A stretch of DNA of 64,000 bases, from NCBI RefSeq assembly GCF_041320595.1, contig NZ_CP166625.1, positions 3,594,001 to 3,658,000 of the forward strand, given 5' to 3'. A program made the position numbers and the translations under genes. Positions 27,259-35,833 of this stretch are shown piece after piece (within the stretch, counting starts at the first letter, position 1; each line of letters starts with the position of its first letter). Source of the stretch: Pleomorphomonas sp. PLEO. GTDB taxonomy: Bacteria; Pseudomonadota; Alphaproteobacteria; Rhizobiales; Pleomorphomonadaceae. The notes under the pieces are model-generated. The model did no database searches and was not told the origin of the DNA. It saw only the letters and a list, made by a program, of their open reading frames with translations.

Positions 27259-27852
27259 TCATTGTTTCGTGGATGCGCCATAGAGACCGCCTTCGGCTTG
27301 CCAGGCGGAGATGTTTTTGCTTGGGACGATCAGTTGGATGACGTTGAGCGTCAGGTTGTCCCGGATCATCAGGCCGGTGAACAGTTCGGCAGCAAGCGCC
27401 AAGGCTATGCTGGCGCGAACCGGCAGTCGGGCAGCCAAACAGAAACCGGCCAGCATGGCGAGGGTATCGCAGAGGGAGTTCAGAACGCTGTCGCCGGAAT
27501 AGCCTTGCGCCAGGGCCTGCTCGCGATAGCGGGCGATTACCGGCGGAGAATTCTCGATGAGTTCCCAGGCAATCTCGATGCCGAGCGCGAGGGCGACGGC
27601 CAGGACCGGCGACCACCGGCCGCGGAAAAGCAGGCGGCCTAGTGCGAAGAACAGCATGCCATGGATGACGTGCGATGGCGTGTACCAATCGGTGAGTTGC
27701 TGCGAGTTTTCCGGGCTGAGCACGGCACCGACCCAAAGCCGTACCGTTCCACAAGCGCAGATCGGCGGCTGCCCCATGGCGTAAAGGACGCCCGCCTGTA
27801 CAATCAGAGCAACGGCACAGATCAAAACGAGGGGCCGGGTGGTGTGTGCCAT
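27259..27852 (-). CDS. UPF0314 / DUF2585 membrane protein
   Basis: This 197-residue integral membrane protein has the UPF0314 signature: PPICACGTVRLWVG followed by SPENSQQLTDWYTPSHVIHG. Further hydrophobic helices and an ENSPPVIARYR loop follow. The family is restricted mainly to Rhizobiales and its function is unknown. The protein ends 12 bp from the convergent nucleotidase gene. Confidence 0.9.
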   Translation of the reverse strand: MAHTTRPLVLICAVALIVQAGVLYAMGQPPICACGTVRLWVGAVLSPENSQQLTDWYTPSHVIHGMLFFALGRLLFRGRWSPVLAVALALGIEIAWELIENSPPVIARYREQALAQGYSGDSVLNSLCDTLAMLAGFCLAARLPVRASIALALAAELFTGLMIRDNLTLNVIQLIVPSKNISAWQAEGGLYGASTKQ

Positions 27853-27939
27853 GTGTTTCTCCGCAAATGCTGTTCTGTCCTTGCATAACTCAGGAAACCC
27901 GAATAATCTATTGAAATAGCTTATTTATATGAGTTAGCC

Positions 27940-28473
27940 ATGGCTGGCGGAGATATCCTCGTTCGCTCCATATCGATCGACGACGCCGTTGATTTCAACC
28001 GGCTGGTCGGCGTTGTGGCGCGCGAACGTCGCTATTTGCGCTTTCTCGATGCGCCATCGATGGACAGGACCGTGGATTTCCTTCGTGAGAGTCTCGCTGC
28101 CGGAAATCCCCATCTGGGGGCCGTCGTCGATGGCGAATTGATCGGCTGGTGCGACGTCTGCCGCCATTCCTTCGAAATCGAGGCTCATGTCGGCACGTTA
28201 GGCATAGGGTTGCTGCCTGAGTTTCGCGGCAAAGGCATCGGCAAGGCTTTGCTCGATATGACCGTTGCCGCTGCCGAGCGACTGGATTTCCAACGGATCG
28301 AACTCACGGTTTTTTCCGACAATCGTCGGGCGATAGCGCTCTATGAGACGCGTGGATTTGTCCGCGAGGGCGTGATGCGAGCGGCAGCGCGTTTCGGCAA
28401 TGAGTATCGTGATGTCGTAGTGATGGCGCGCCTTGCTCCGAGCCTACAGAGTGAAGCAGCGCTGGCCAATTGA
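27940..28473 (+). CDS. GNAT family N-acetyltransferase
   Basis: The 177-residue protein has the GNAT fold. The acetyl-CoA loop is visible in LGIGLLPEFRGKGIGKALLD, and RIELTVFSDNRRAIALYETRGFVREG is the C-terminal beta-alpha signature. It transfers an acetyl group to an amine; the substrate is unknown. It is divergent from the DUF2585 gene with 87 bp between the starts. Confidence 0.9.
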   Translation: MAGGDILVRSISIDDAVDFNRLVGVVARERRYLRFLDAPSMDRTVDFLRESLAAGNPHLGAVVDGELIGWCDVCRHSFEIEAHVGTLGIGLLPEFRGKGIGKALLDMTVAAAERLDFQRIELTVFSDNRRAIALYETRGFVREGVMRAAARFGNEYRDVVVMARLAPSLQSEAALAN

Positions 28474-28550
28474 CCCCGCCAGCCTGCTTTTGCCTGCGTA
28501 ATTAGGTTCCATAATATCTATTATGCGAATCATGGATCTGGGAGCCGGGC

Positions 28551-28925
28551 CTAAAGCCCAGCCTGGTCCCCCTCCATCCCCGGCACGTCCTGGAGCCGAT
28601 GATAGACAGGCAATCCTCGCTCTTTTGCCAAGCGAACGTCATTATCGGCCCCTTTGGAGTCTCCTGGAAGCCGGAGGACCGCGTCACAGCGCTGTAGAAG
28701 ACGATCGGCCGTCGGATAGAAAATCTGGTCGTAGAGTTCGTCACCGAGCTCTGTTCCGCCAGCCGAACGCCAGACAGGAAGTGCGATCCATTCACCGATG
28801 ACCGGTATGTGTCCGGCCCTGAAAAGCGGCCAGGAGGCTTCCTCGAGGCGGCGTAGATTATCCGCCATTCTCTGAGGATCGTCACCGGTTCCGGATCTAT
28901 ATGGACCGGCGATCAGTATCAGCAT
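28551..28925 (-). CDS. DUF4406-like nucleoside deoxyribosyltransferase-fold protein
   Basis: The 124-residue protein begins MLILIAGPYRSGTGDDPQRM, followed by an alternation and an RLPGDSKGADNDVRLAKERGLPV segment. This is the pattern of nucleoside 2-deoxyribosyltransferase-like (DUF4406) proteins. It lacks enough visible active-site residues for an enzyme call. It sits 16 bp downstream of nudK on the same strand and is probably co-transcribed. Confidence 0.7.
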   Translation of the reverse strand: MLILIAGPYRSGTGDDPQRMADNLRRLEEASWPLFRAGHIPVIGEWIALPVWRSAGGTELGDELYDQIFYPTADRLLQRCDAVLRLPGDSKGADNDVRLAKERGLPVYHRLQDVPGMEGDQAGL

Positions 28926-28941
28926 GACGCACCATCCCTCT

Positions 28942-29532
28942 TCAGCGCTGGTCGGAGAAAATATTGAGAGCTGCGTGCTGCAGCAGCATGATGGTTTTGC
29001 CATCGCGGATCACACCCGAACCGATCATTGCCAGGGCCTCGTCAATTCCAATTTCCAGAACGGCGATGTCCTCGCCCTCGGCTGCGTTGCCCCCGCCAGA
29101 CGACGCCCTGTCACCGGGCTCGTATTCGCCCACGAAGAAATGCAGTCTCTCCGTTACCGAACCTGGACTCATGAAAGCATCGAAGACCTGACGCACATGG
29201 CGCACGCGAAAGCCCGTTTCCTCTTCCGTCTCAGCGCGAATGCGGGTCTCTGGCTCGGCATCGTCAAGGAGCCCTGCCGACGCTTCGATCAACAGATCAT
29301 CATGTCCGTTGACAAAGGCCGGGTAGCGAAACTGGCGGGTGAGGATCACCGTACGACGCTTCGGATCGTAAAGAAGGATGGTCGCACCGTTTCCCCGATC
29401 GTAGGTCTCACGCGACTGGCGCTGCCAGCTTCCATCGCTGCGCTGGAAGGAAAACGTCGTCTTCTTCAGGACGTACCAGTCATTGGAGAGAACTGTGACA
29501 TTCTCCACACGAACCCGATCGGCAATGCTCAA
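28942..29532 (-). CDS. nudK: NUDIX hydrolase, NudK-like GDP-sugar pyrophosphatase
   Basis: This roughly 196-residue NUDIX enzyme closely follows the NudK pattern. The NUDIX box reads GLLDDAEPETRIRAETEEET then GF. Flanking motifs are RQFRYPAFVNG, FMSPGSVTERLHFFVGEY and IRDGKTIMLLQH. NudK hydrolyses GDP-mannose and related GDP-hexoses in the cytoplasm. I suggest TTG at 29532 as start because a GAGG site precedes it and the length then matches NudK; an ATG at 29580 is in frame but lacks such a site. It is divergent from the DeoR gene, with the repeat operator between them. Confidence 0.88.
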   Translation of the reverse strand: MSIADRVRVENVTVLSNDWYVLKKTTFSFQRSDGSWQRQSRETYDRGNGATILLYDPKRRTVILTRQFRYPAFVNGHDDLLIEASAGLLDDAEPETRIRAETEEETGFRVRHVRQVFDAFMSPGSVTERLHFFVGEYEPGDRASSGGGNAAEGEDIAVLEIGIDEALAMIGSGVIRDGKTIMLLQHAALNIFSDQR

Positions 29533-29587
29533 GATGATAACCTCAGCCTTTGATGCCCATATCCTGCTCTGGATATGCACTTAGTTT

Positions 29588-29625
29588 TCGTGCAATATCG
29601 TGCAATGTCAAGAAATTTCGTGCAA
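29588..29625 (+). promoter_or_regulatory. Threefold TCGTGCAA operator between nudK and the DeoR gene
   Basis: TCGTGCAA occurs at 29588-29595, 29598-29605 and 29618-29625, i.e. with steps of 10 and 20 bp, all on one helical face. The last copy ends 11 bp before the DeoR ATG. Direct TTTCG-like elements are typical of DeoR operators, so this is probably the autoregulatory site. Confidence 0.65.
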
Positions 29626-29636
29626 ATGAGGCCGAT

Positions 29637-30392
29637 ATGCTCACATCCGAACGTAAGGCATTGATTCAGCAGGTTTTGAGACAAGAAGGCCGTCTCGTGG
29701 CGAAGGAATTCAGCCAAAAACTCGGCCTCTCCGAGGACACAATTCGTCGTGATTTGCGAGAACTTGCCGGCGAAGGTCTGTTGCAAAGGGTGCACGGTGG
29801 AGCTCTGCCCGCCTCCCCGGCTATCGCTGATTTCGGCTCTCGCGAGCAGCTCGGATCATCCGTGAAAGCCAAGCTCGGACAAGCCGCAGCCCAAATGATC
29901 CAGCCCGGCCAGATCGTTTTTGTCGACGGCGGCACCACGAACGTGCAACTGGCCCGTCACCTTCCCTGCGATCTCAAGGCGATTATCGTAACCCACAGCC
30001 CGAGCATCGCGGTGGAACTCGTCCGCCATCCCTCTGTAGAGGTCGAACTCATCGGTGGGCGGCTTTTCAAGCATTCCATCGTCGCCGTCGGGACGACGAG
30101 CGCGGAAGCAATCTCTCGGATTCGCGCCGACCTGTTCTTCATGGGGGCAACCGGCGTGCATCCGGACACAGGTATCACGACAGGCGACCGGGAAGAGGCG
30201 GCGATCAAGCGCCTCATCGCCCGACAATCGGCGGAAACGATTGTTCTGGCGACGCCTGACAAGTTGGGAGCGGCATCGCCCTACCAGATCATGCCGCTTA
30301 CGGATGTTGGCACTCTCGTGACGGTATCGGGCCTTGCGGACGAGCTGCTACTCCCTCTGAAATCGTCCGGCGTGGCGCTTTTGGAGGTTTGA
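29637..30392 (+). CDS. DeoR/GlpR family transcriptional regulator
   Basis: The 251-residue protein has the DeoR N-terminal helix-turn-helix (AKEFSQKLGLSEDTIRRDLR then ELAGEGLLQRVHGGAL). The sugar-phosphate isomerase-like sensor domain follows, with VDGGTTNVQLARHL, VELIGGRLFKHS and LFFMGATGVHPDTGITT. DeoR proteins repress sugar or nucleoside catabolic genes and respond to phosphorylated sugars. The ATG at 29637 gives the standard MLTSERKALIQQVL start. Upstream repeats suggest autoregulation and control of nudK. Confidence 0.93.
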   Translation: MLTSERKALIQQVLRQEGRLVAKEFSQKLGLSEDTIRRDLRELAGEGLLQRVHGGALPASPAIADFGSREQLGSSVKAKLGQAAAQMIQPGQIVFVDGGTTNVQLARHLPCDLKAIIVTHSPSIAVELVRHPSVEVELIGGRLFKHSIVAVGTTSAEAISRIRADLFFMGATGVHPDTGITTGDREEAAIKRLIARQSAETIVLATPDKLGAASPYQIMPLTDVGTLVTVSGLADELLLPLKSSGVALLEV

Positions 30393-30437
30393 ATGCCCTC
30401 TCTGGCAAAGCGCCCCAATTTCCTTGCCCCCATGGGT

Positions 30438-31235
30438 TCAGCGATAAGGAGCAGCTCGCCGGAACCATTCGCTTTTCTGGAGACGCCGCAGTGCTTCAAG
30501 GTCGATGTCGCCAACGATGAGGTCTGGCGCCGCGCCGCCCATGGCGACGATCCGGCCGAGGGGACCAACGATAACGGAATGCCCGTCATCCTTGGGTATC
30601 GGGTAATTGGCGACAGCGATTGCCATGACGGTTTCGAAGGCCGTGGCACGTATGCCGCACAGCCGCACGTCGCCGATTTCGGGCTCGTCATGAAGCAGGC
30701 AGCTGTTGGGAACGAGGACTACCTCGGCGCCCTGTCGGACGAGATCATCCGCTACATCGGAGTATTCGCGGTCCATGCAGATCATGATGCCGACAGAGAC
30801 CTTGCCAGCCTTTGTTGAGAGACGAACCACTGCCGAACGGTCGCCGGCGGCGCAGGCCTCCTCCGGTGCGCCAAAAAAACAGATGTGGCGCTTGCGCTGG
30901 TGGAGAACGATGTCGCCCACGGCATCAATCAACAAAGCCGCGTTGAATGGCTTAGGCGTAGCGCGCTCGAGCAATGTTGCCACGACGGCAACACCGTGCC
31001 GGTGGGCAGCGGAGCGGAACCGATCGACGAAACCGCTATCGAGCGGCTTGGCAGCGTCGATCCAAGCAGCTCGGTCGGCTTGGCTCGCAGGATCGAAGGG
31101 TGTGTAGCCGTTGGAATACATTTCAGGGAAGACGACGATGTCGGCGCCCTCGCCTGCCGCCCGGCCAATGATAGCCTCAATGTCACCGCCGGCTGACACT
31201 TGTGCCAGAGCAATGCGCAATAGGCCGTCGGTCAT
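30438..31235 (-). CDS. Carbon-nitrogen hydrolase (nitrilase superfamily)
   Basis: The 265-residue protein has the complete nitrilase-superfamily triad: Glu in VVFPEMYSNGY, Lys in HQRKRHICFFG and Cys in IMICMDREYSD. It hydrolyses an amide or N-carbamoyl bond; the substrate is not readable. The ATG at 31235 is preceded by GGAGGGAAGGG. It lies 48 bp downstream of the dioxygenase gene on the same strand, so the two may be co-transcribed. It is convergent with the DeoR gene. Confidence 0.9.
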   Translation of the reverse strand: MTDGLLRIALAQVSAGGDIEAIIGRAAGEGADIVVFPEMYSNGYTPFDPASQADRAAWIDAAKPLDSGFVDRFRSAAHRHGVAVVATLLERATPKPFNAALLIDAVGDIVLHQRKRHICFFGAPEEACAAGDRSAVVRLSTKAGKVSVGIMICMDREYSDVADDLVRQGAEVVLVPNSCLLHDEPEIGDVRLCGIRATAFETVMAIAVANYPIPKDDGHSVIVGPLGRIVAMGGAAPDLIVGDIDLEALRRLQKSEWFRRAAPYR

Positions 31236-31283
31236 GCCCTTCCCTCCTGCATGACCTATCCTCATTCGTCGCGGGCTGCTGCG

Positions 31284-32096
31284 TCAAGCCAGCATGAAAG
31301 AGCGCATGGAGATCGAGCCGAGATCGATGCCCTCGTTGAAGAAGCTGAGTTCATCGGCCTTGTCGGCGACGGCCAACGGGTAAAGAGCCGGAAAGAAATG
31401 CTCGAACGTCGGATGCGATAGTTGTGCGATGCGACCAAGCTTTGGCGCATCGACGACCGACTTGTAGTCGCCCTTCTCGATCGCCTCGGCCATTCGCGCG
31501 TCGAATTCTTCAGCCCAGTCGTAAGCCGGTCCGCCACCCCAGGCAACCGCGCGAAGGTTATGGACGAGATTGCCCGAACCGATGATCATCACGCCCCGCT
31601 CGCGCAGGGCTTTTAGTTCCTCGGCCAGCGCAAAATGCTCTTCAGGCGACCGACTGAGGTCGACCGACAGCTGAAACACGGGGATATCGGCTTTCGGGAA
31701 CATATGGATCAGCACAGACCAAGCGCCGTGGTCGAGGCCCCAACGCTCATCGGGCTCGATATGATGGTTTTTCACGAGATCGATGGTCGCCTCGGCATAG
31801 CCGGGTGCGCCCGGTGCCGGATAGCGCTGGGCGAACAGCTCATCCGGAAAGCCGCCGAAATCGTGAATGGTAACGGGATGATCCCTGACGTGAACCAGCG
31901 TGACGCCGCGTGTCATCCAATGAGCCGAAACGACGAGGATTGCCTTGGGTACAGGCAGGCGAGCGCCGAGTTCACGCCACCCGCGACTGTAGGGCGTATC
32001 CTCGATGGCATTCATCGGGCTGCCGTGACCGACGAACAGCGCCGGCATGCGCGGTGTCGTTGGAAGATCGGCGAAGTGGCGACCGAGATCGGCCAT
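31284..32096 (-). CDS. ygiD: 4,5-DOPA-type extradiol dioxygenase (YgiD family)
   Basis: The 270-residue protein is a LigB-type class III extradiol dioxygenase: ALFVGHGSPMNAIEDTPYSR, ILVVSAHWMTRG with the metal histidine, GLDHGAWSVLIHMFP, and GSGNLVHNLRAV. YgiD enzymes cleave catechol rings such as L-DOPA and use a single metal ion, zinc or iron. The length is typical. The downstream nitrilase-like gene may act in the same pathway, but this is inference. Confidence 0.92.
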   Translation of the reverse strand: MADLGRHFADLPTTPRMPALFVGHGSPMNAIEDTPYSRGWRELGARLPVPKAILVVSAHWMTRGVTLVHVRDHPVTIHDFGGFPDELFAQRYPAPGAPGYAEATIDLVKNHHIEPDERWGLDHGAWSVLIHMFPKADIPVFQLSVDLSRSPEEHFALAEELKALRERGVMIIGSGNLVHNLRAVAWGGGPAYDWAEEFDARMAEAIEKGDYKSVVDAPKLGRIAQLSHPTFEHFFPALYPLAVADKADELSFFNEGIDLGSISMRSFMLA

Positions 32097-32308
32097 GATC
32101 GAACTATCCTTTCGGAGGACTTTTACCGGATCATGTTGCCATGACCGGCCGCCTCGTCTTCGGCCACATCTGATACGGCCGTACTCGACCTGAATCTAGA
32201 AGCCCTCCCAGCGTGACACAAGCCAAGGACTCGCAACCATATTGTTCATTATGGATAAACAGTATTAGGCGGAGGGCACTGCCCTACCGCCTTCTTGTCG
32301 CCAATGGC

Positions 32309-32746
32309 TCAATCCGCACCCCAACGATCCCAGCGTCGGTCCATTCTCCGGTGGACACGGTAATCGATCCGCGCGTCGCGACGGGCCTCCATACGCGGCG
32401 TCAATCCGGGACCGACGCCGTAATAGGGCTGACCGGCATAATAGGCATTGTGGTAGACAACCGGGTCATAGACCACCACCGGATAGGCAGCCACCGGCCC
32501 GAGATAGGCGGCGGCCAGCCACCCCCGATAGCCAGCCCAGCCTATGTCGCACCAGCTCGGGCCGGCGGTGCAACCATAGACGCTGACCACCTGCCGTGCT
32601 GGAATGGTCGCTATGGCCGGATAGCCCGTGGCCGGTCCAGTCCGCAGGTTGAGGGCGGCCGACGTAACCGAGGTTTGGGCGTCGGCAGCTGTGGCGAACA
32701 GAACGCAGGCGATGCCGGCGGCGATAGGCATTAGCGCGCGATGCAT
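32309..32746 (-). CDS. Exported SH3b-domain protein
   Basis: This 145-residue secreted protein has a signal peptide (MHRALMPIAAGIACVLFATA then ADAQ) and a bacterial SH3 domain (ALNLRTGPATGYPAIATIPA, then GCTAGPSWCDIGWAGYRGWL). The tail is rich in Tyr, Pro and Arg (YDPVVYHNAYYAGQPYYGVG). SH3b domains often bind cell-wall peptides, but the function is unproven. It is divergent from the EF-hand gene. Confidence 0.85.
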   Translation of the reverse strand: MHRALMPIAAGIACVLFATAADAQTSVTSAALNLRTGPATGYPAIATIPARQVVSVYGCTAGPSWCDIGWAGYRGWLAAAYLGPVAAYPVVVYDPVVYHNAYYAGQPYYGVGPGLTPRMEARRDARIDYRVHRRMDRRWDRWGAD

Positions 32747-32949
32747 GGGGCATTGTCTCCATTGCTCAAGATGTCCGAACGAACTGGAATGCCAGACTTC
32801 GGAGATGCCGCTGTTACGTTGCCCTTGCAGGGTGACTGACGCTGCTCAGATCTATTTTTCTTCGGTGGCGCAGATTTCTTTGCAGGCAACGTCAGCCGCA
32901 GCACGCGCCGACGTAACAGGACCGACGCCAACCAAGCGGAGTGTTGACT

Positions 32950-33384
32950 ATGGTTCCACTGATCAGACTTCTCGTCGCCAGCGGGCTCGCAGCCTTTTCG
33001 GTGCCAGCCCTCGCTGGCGATCGCCTCGCCGATATTGCCTTTTCGCGCCTCGACGCCAACGGCGATGGCAAGCTTGATGCGGCTGAGCTGCGTCAGGCCC
33101 GCGCCCAGCGGTTCGAGCGGCTAGATATCAACCATGACGGCTTCATCACGGCAGCCGAACAGGCCGAGGCGGGTAACCGGATGTTCCGCAAGACTGAAGC
33201 TATGGAGGGCGCGATGGCGATCAGATTCGAAGCCCTCGACACCGACGGCAACGGCAAACTGACACGGGACGAGTTCATGAGTGCTCCGGGCGCCGGTGCG
33301 GCCCGGGTGGACAAGGACGGCGACGGCCTGGTTTCCAAAGAGGAGTTCCAAGCTGGAATAGAGGCGGCGCGCGCCATGCGCTGA
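32950..33384 (+). CDS. Exported EF-hand calcium-binding protein
   Basis: The 144-residue protein has a signal peptide (MVPLIRLLVASGLAAFSVPA then LAGD) and four EF-hand loops: DANGDGKLDAAE, DINHDGFITAAE, DTDGNGKLTRDE and DKDGDGLVSKEE. Each keeps the calcium-coordinating acidic positions 1, 3, 5 and 12. A GGAG site precedes the ATG at 32950; an in-frame GTG at 32941 is an alternative. It lies 26 bp before an ECF sigma gene and probably leads that operon, suggesting envelope calcium or metal sensing. Confidence 0.88.
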   Translation: MVPLIRLLVASGLAAFSVPALAGDRLADIAFSRLDANGDGKLDAAELRQARAQRFERLDINHDGFITAAEQAEAGNRMFRKTEAMEGAMAIRFEALDTDGNGKLTRDEFMSAPGAGAARVDKDGDGLVSKEEFQAGIEAARAMR

Positions 33385-33410
33385 TGGCGCAATAGCCTGG
33401 AGGGAAAGGC

Positions 33411-33965
33411 TTGGAGCAGTCCGACGCCGAACTGGTACGGGCCGTGGCGGCCGGAGACGAGCGGGCCTTCCGCTGCGTCATCGATCGCCATGGCCCGAAA
33501 CTGAGGTCGATCGCCGGCCAGTTCCTTGATGCCGGCGAAGCCGATGACGCTGTGCAGGAAGCCTTGATCCGGCTTTGGCGACACGCCGGTCGTTTCGATC
33601 CCGAGAAGGCGGCCCTGTCCACTTGGCTTTATCGCATCGTCGTCAACCGCTGCATTGATATCCGTCGACAGCGGTTTCGATGGCCATGGAGCCCTATCGA
33701 CGATGCAGAAGACCTACCGTCGGCCGATATCGGAGCCGAGCGGACCATCGCCGGTGTCGAGACGCTCAGATACGTCTCCGCCGTCATCGCCGCCCTGCCG
33801 CCGCGCCAGAGAATGGCTTTGATGCTGGCTACGGTGGGCGAGCGCTCGGCCGAGGATATAGCCGAACTCCTCGGTATATCGCGTGCCGCGGCGGAACAGT
33901 TGATTGCCCGTGCTCGGCGCAGCATCAGAGTCGCAATGAAGGAACCGACCGATGGATCGGATTGA
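33411..33965 (+). CDS. ECF-type RNA polymerase sigma factor
   Basis: The 184-residue protein has sigma region 2 (DAVQEALIRLWRHAGRFDPE then KAALSTWLYRIVVNRCID) and region 4 (LPPRQRMALMLATVGERSAE then DIAELLGISRAAAEQLIARA), with no region 1 or 3. It directs polymerase to a small regulon. Translation starts at TTG 33411, which has a strong GGAGGGAAAGG site. It overlaps the next gene by 14 bp, a likely anti-sigma pair. Confidence 0.92.
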   Translation: MEQSDAELVRAVAAGDERAFRCVIDRHGPKLRSIAGQFLDAGEADDAVQEALIRLWRHAGRFDPEKAALSTWLYRIVVNRCIDIRRQRFRWPWSPIDDAEDLPSADIGAERTIAGVETLRYVSAVIAALPPRQRMALMLATVGERSAEDIAELLGISRAAAEQLIARARRSIRVAMKEPTDGSD

Positions 33966-34359
33966 ATTCGAGAACAAACTGCTGGTCCGGGGTGGAGATC
34001 TCACCCGCTGGCCGATCGCGGAGGCCGAAGCGGCCAGGCGCCTGCTCGCCATCGACGCGGAGAGCCGCGCGCTCCTCGATGATGTGATCGCGGCTGACAC
34101 CGCGGTCCACGCGGCGACCACGGCCACGCTCGACACGGCCCTGGTCGGACGGGTCATGTCAGCAACTCGAGTACCTCATGCCGGGCGAAGGCTGTGGGGT
34201 GGTTGGCAGCCGCTTATTCCAGCCGGCGCCTTGGCCGTCCTGCTGGTTGCTTCTGTCGGTTTCAAGGCCGGTTACGACAATGGTTTTGGGCGTGCCGAGG
34301 ACCTTGACCTTGCTGCCATCATCACTGGTGACGACTACAGCCAAGGAAAGCTGCCATGA
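33952..34359 (+). CDS. Probable anti-sigma membrane protein
   Basis: The 135-residue protein has a cytoplasmic N-terminal part (MDRIEFENKLLVRGGDLTRW then PIAEAEAARRLL), a single transmembrane helix at about residues 88-106 and a short periplasmic tail. I find no zinc-binding HxxxCxxC motif. Its overlap with the ECF sigma gene and its topology suggest an anti-sigma factor. It also overlaps the next gene by ATGA. Confidence 0.65.
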   Translation: MDRIEFENKLLVRGGDLTRWPIAEAEAARRLLAIDAESRALLDDVIAADTAVHAATTATLDTALVGRVMSATRVPHAGRRLWGGWQPLIPAGALAVLLVASVGFKAGYDNGFGRAEDLDLAAIITGDDYSQGKLP

Positions 34360-34739
34360 CCACTCGCCGTCTTCTGTTGTTGGTCAGCGGACTGCTCTGT
34401 CTGTCGCTGCTCGGCAATGTCTACGCTGTAAGCCGCCTCGCCGGCGATCGAGTCGGACGGACCATCTTCGCCGAACTTTCAACACGGCAGTTCGAACCGG
34501 AGTTTGGCCGTCTGGTGCGCAAAGAGCTCATCGGCCACGCCGGGGAACTGAGAAACGCAGTCGCAAAGCTGCGTGCAGCACGTGGGCGCATGTTCGATCT
34601 AGCCGCCGCGAACCCACCCGATCCGGAAGCCTTGGCAAAGGCAACGGCCGACGTGCGCGAGGCTGTCGCAGCGGCACAGACGATTTTTCATGACAGCATC
34701 GTCGAGGCCGCCCGTCAGTCCAATCAGCCCACCCCGTGA
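34356..34739 (+). CDS. Periplasmic heavy-metal sensor-like protein
   Basis: The 127-residue protein has an N-terminal signal anchor (LLLLVSGLLCLSLLGNVYAV) and a helical periplasmic domain with the pattern RLVRKELIGHAGELRNAVAK and later EALAKATADVREAVAAAQTI. This resembles the Metal_resist/CpxP-like family of periplasmic sensors. It follows the anti-sigma-like gene with a 4-bp overlap and completes a four-gene calcium/metal-response module. Confidence 0.75.
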   Translation: MTTRRLLLLVSGLLCLSLLGNVYAVSRLAGDRVGRTIFAELSTRQFEPEFGRLVRKELIGHAGELRNAVAKLRAARGRMFDLAAANPPDPEALAKATADVREAVAAAQTIFHDSIVEAARQSNQPTP

Positions 34740-34751
34740 CCCGGCAAAGTG

Positions 34752-35777
34752 CTAAACCAACTGCCGGCAGGACTGGCGAACGACCAGCGGACAGGGCACC
34801 AATACCTGTGGCACAACCACTCCCTCGGTTTCGCCATTGATCCTGCTGAGAATGTCGACGGCAGTGCGGCCGATCTCGAAATATGGCAGCGCCACCGAGG
34901 TCAGCATCGGCTTCAGCGTCCGGGTGATGACGGTCATGTCGTCAAATCCCATCACCGAGACGTCTTCGGGAACCGACAAGCCGAGCATGGCCGCCGCGGC
35001 GTAAACCTGCACCGCGATCTGATCGTTGCCGCAGATAATGGCGGTCGGACGGCCGGCACGCCGCAGAAGGTTGAGCGCCGCATCATAGGCGACAAGATCC
35101 TCCCCACCGTCCGGCCGGGTGAAAAATCCAGGAATCTCCAGCGAGGGATCGTAGACGAGACCGCCTTCGGCAAAGGCGGTGCGGTAACCGGCCCCCCGCA
35201 GAACAGTGGCGCGCAAGACTGGGCTGAGCGACACAATACCAATGCGTCGATGGCCAAGTTCGATCAGATGGCGGGCCTGCGTGTATCCGCCCCCTTCATC
35301 GTCGGGGACGACACAGGAATGGCTACGCCGCGCGGAATAGCAGTTGGCAAGGACGATGCCGCGCTCGAAATCGGGCGCGCCAACGTCTACGGGGCGATGA
35401 TACATGGTGGCGTAAACCACGCCCGCGACCTTGTGAGCCCGGAACACCTGCCAGTATTCCCGCTCCTGCGCCGGATCGCCGTCCGTGTTGGCAATCAGCA
35501 TGGTGCGTGACTGCTCTCTCAACCCCGATTGCGTCCCGCGAATGATGTCCACCGAATATGGCGTGGTGGCAACGGCGTCCGTCATCAGACCGACCACGGA
35601 CGAATGGGACATGCGCATCATGCGGGCTGCGTGGTCCGGCACGTAATGCATACGGCTGATAATCGCGGCGACGGCCTCGCGCGTTTGCCTGTTGACGGCA
35701 GGATCGTCGTTGACGACGCGCGACACCGTCTTGGGCGAAACACCCGCCTCGCGGGCAACGTCCTTGAGCGTAACCAA
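34752..35777 (-). CDS. LacI family transcriptional regulator
   Basis: The 341-residue protein has the LacI helix-turn-helix (TLKDVAREAGVSPKTVSRVV), the hinge region (HAARMMRMSHSSVVGLMTDA) and a periplasmic-binding-like effector domain with ICGNDQIAVQVYAAAAMLGL then SVPEDVSVMGFDD. It should bind a sugar or related ligand. It starts at TTG 35777, supported by GGAGGAGG. No sugar operon is adjacent within the window. A LacI-type palindrome 57 bp upstream suggests autoregulation. Confidence 0.92.
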   Translation of the reverse strand: MVTLKDVAREAGVSPKTVSRVVNDDPAVNRQTREAVAAIISRMHYVPDHAARMMRMSHSSVVGLMTDAVATTPYSVDIIRGTQSGLREQSRTMLIANTDGDPAQEREYWQVFRAHKVAGVVYATMYHRPVDVGAPDFERGIVLANCYSARRSHSCVVPDDEGGGYTQARHLIELGHRRIGIVSLSPVLRATVLRGAGYRTAFAEGGLVYDPSLEIPGFFTRPDGGEDLVAYDAALNLLRRAGRPTAIICGNDQIAVQVYAAAAMLGLSVPEDVSVMGFDDMTVITRTLKPMLTSVALPYFEIGRTAVDILSRINGETEGVVVPQVLVPCPLVVRQSCRQLV

Positions 35778-35833
35778 CCAGACCTCCTCCAGCCTCAGCC
35801 GACATCGCTGTCAGTTGTAAGAAGAAATCAGGT

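Noticed and set aside
28510-28525. CATAATA-TC-TATTATG dyad between convergent genes
   Set aside because: AT-only short stem with no T-run; most likely a chance dyad.
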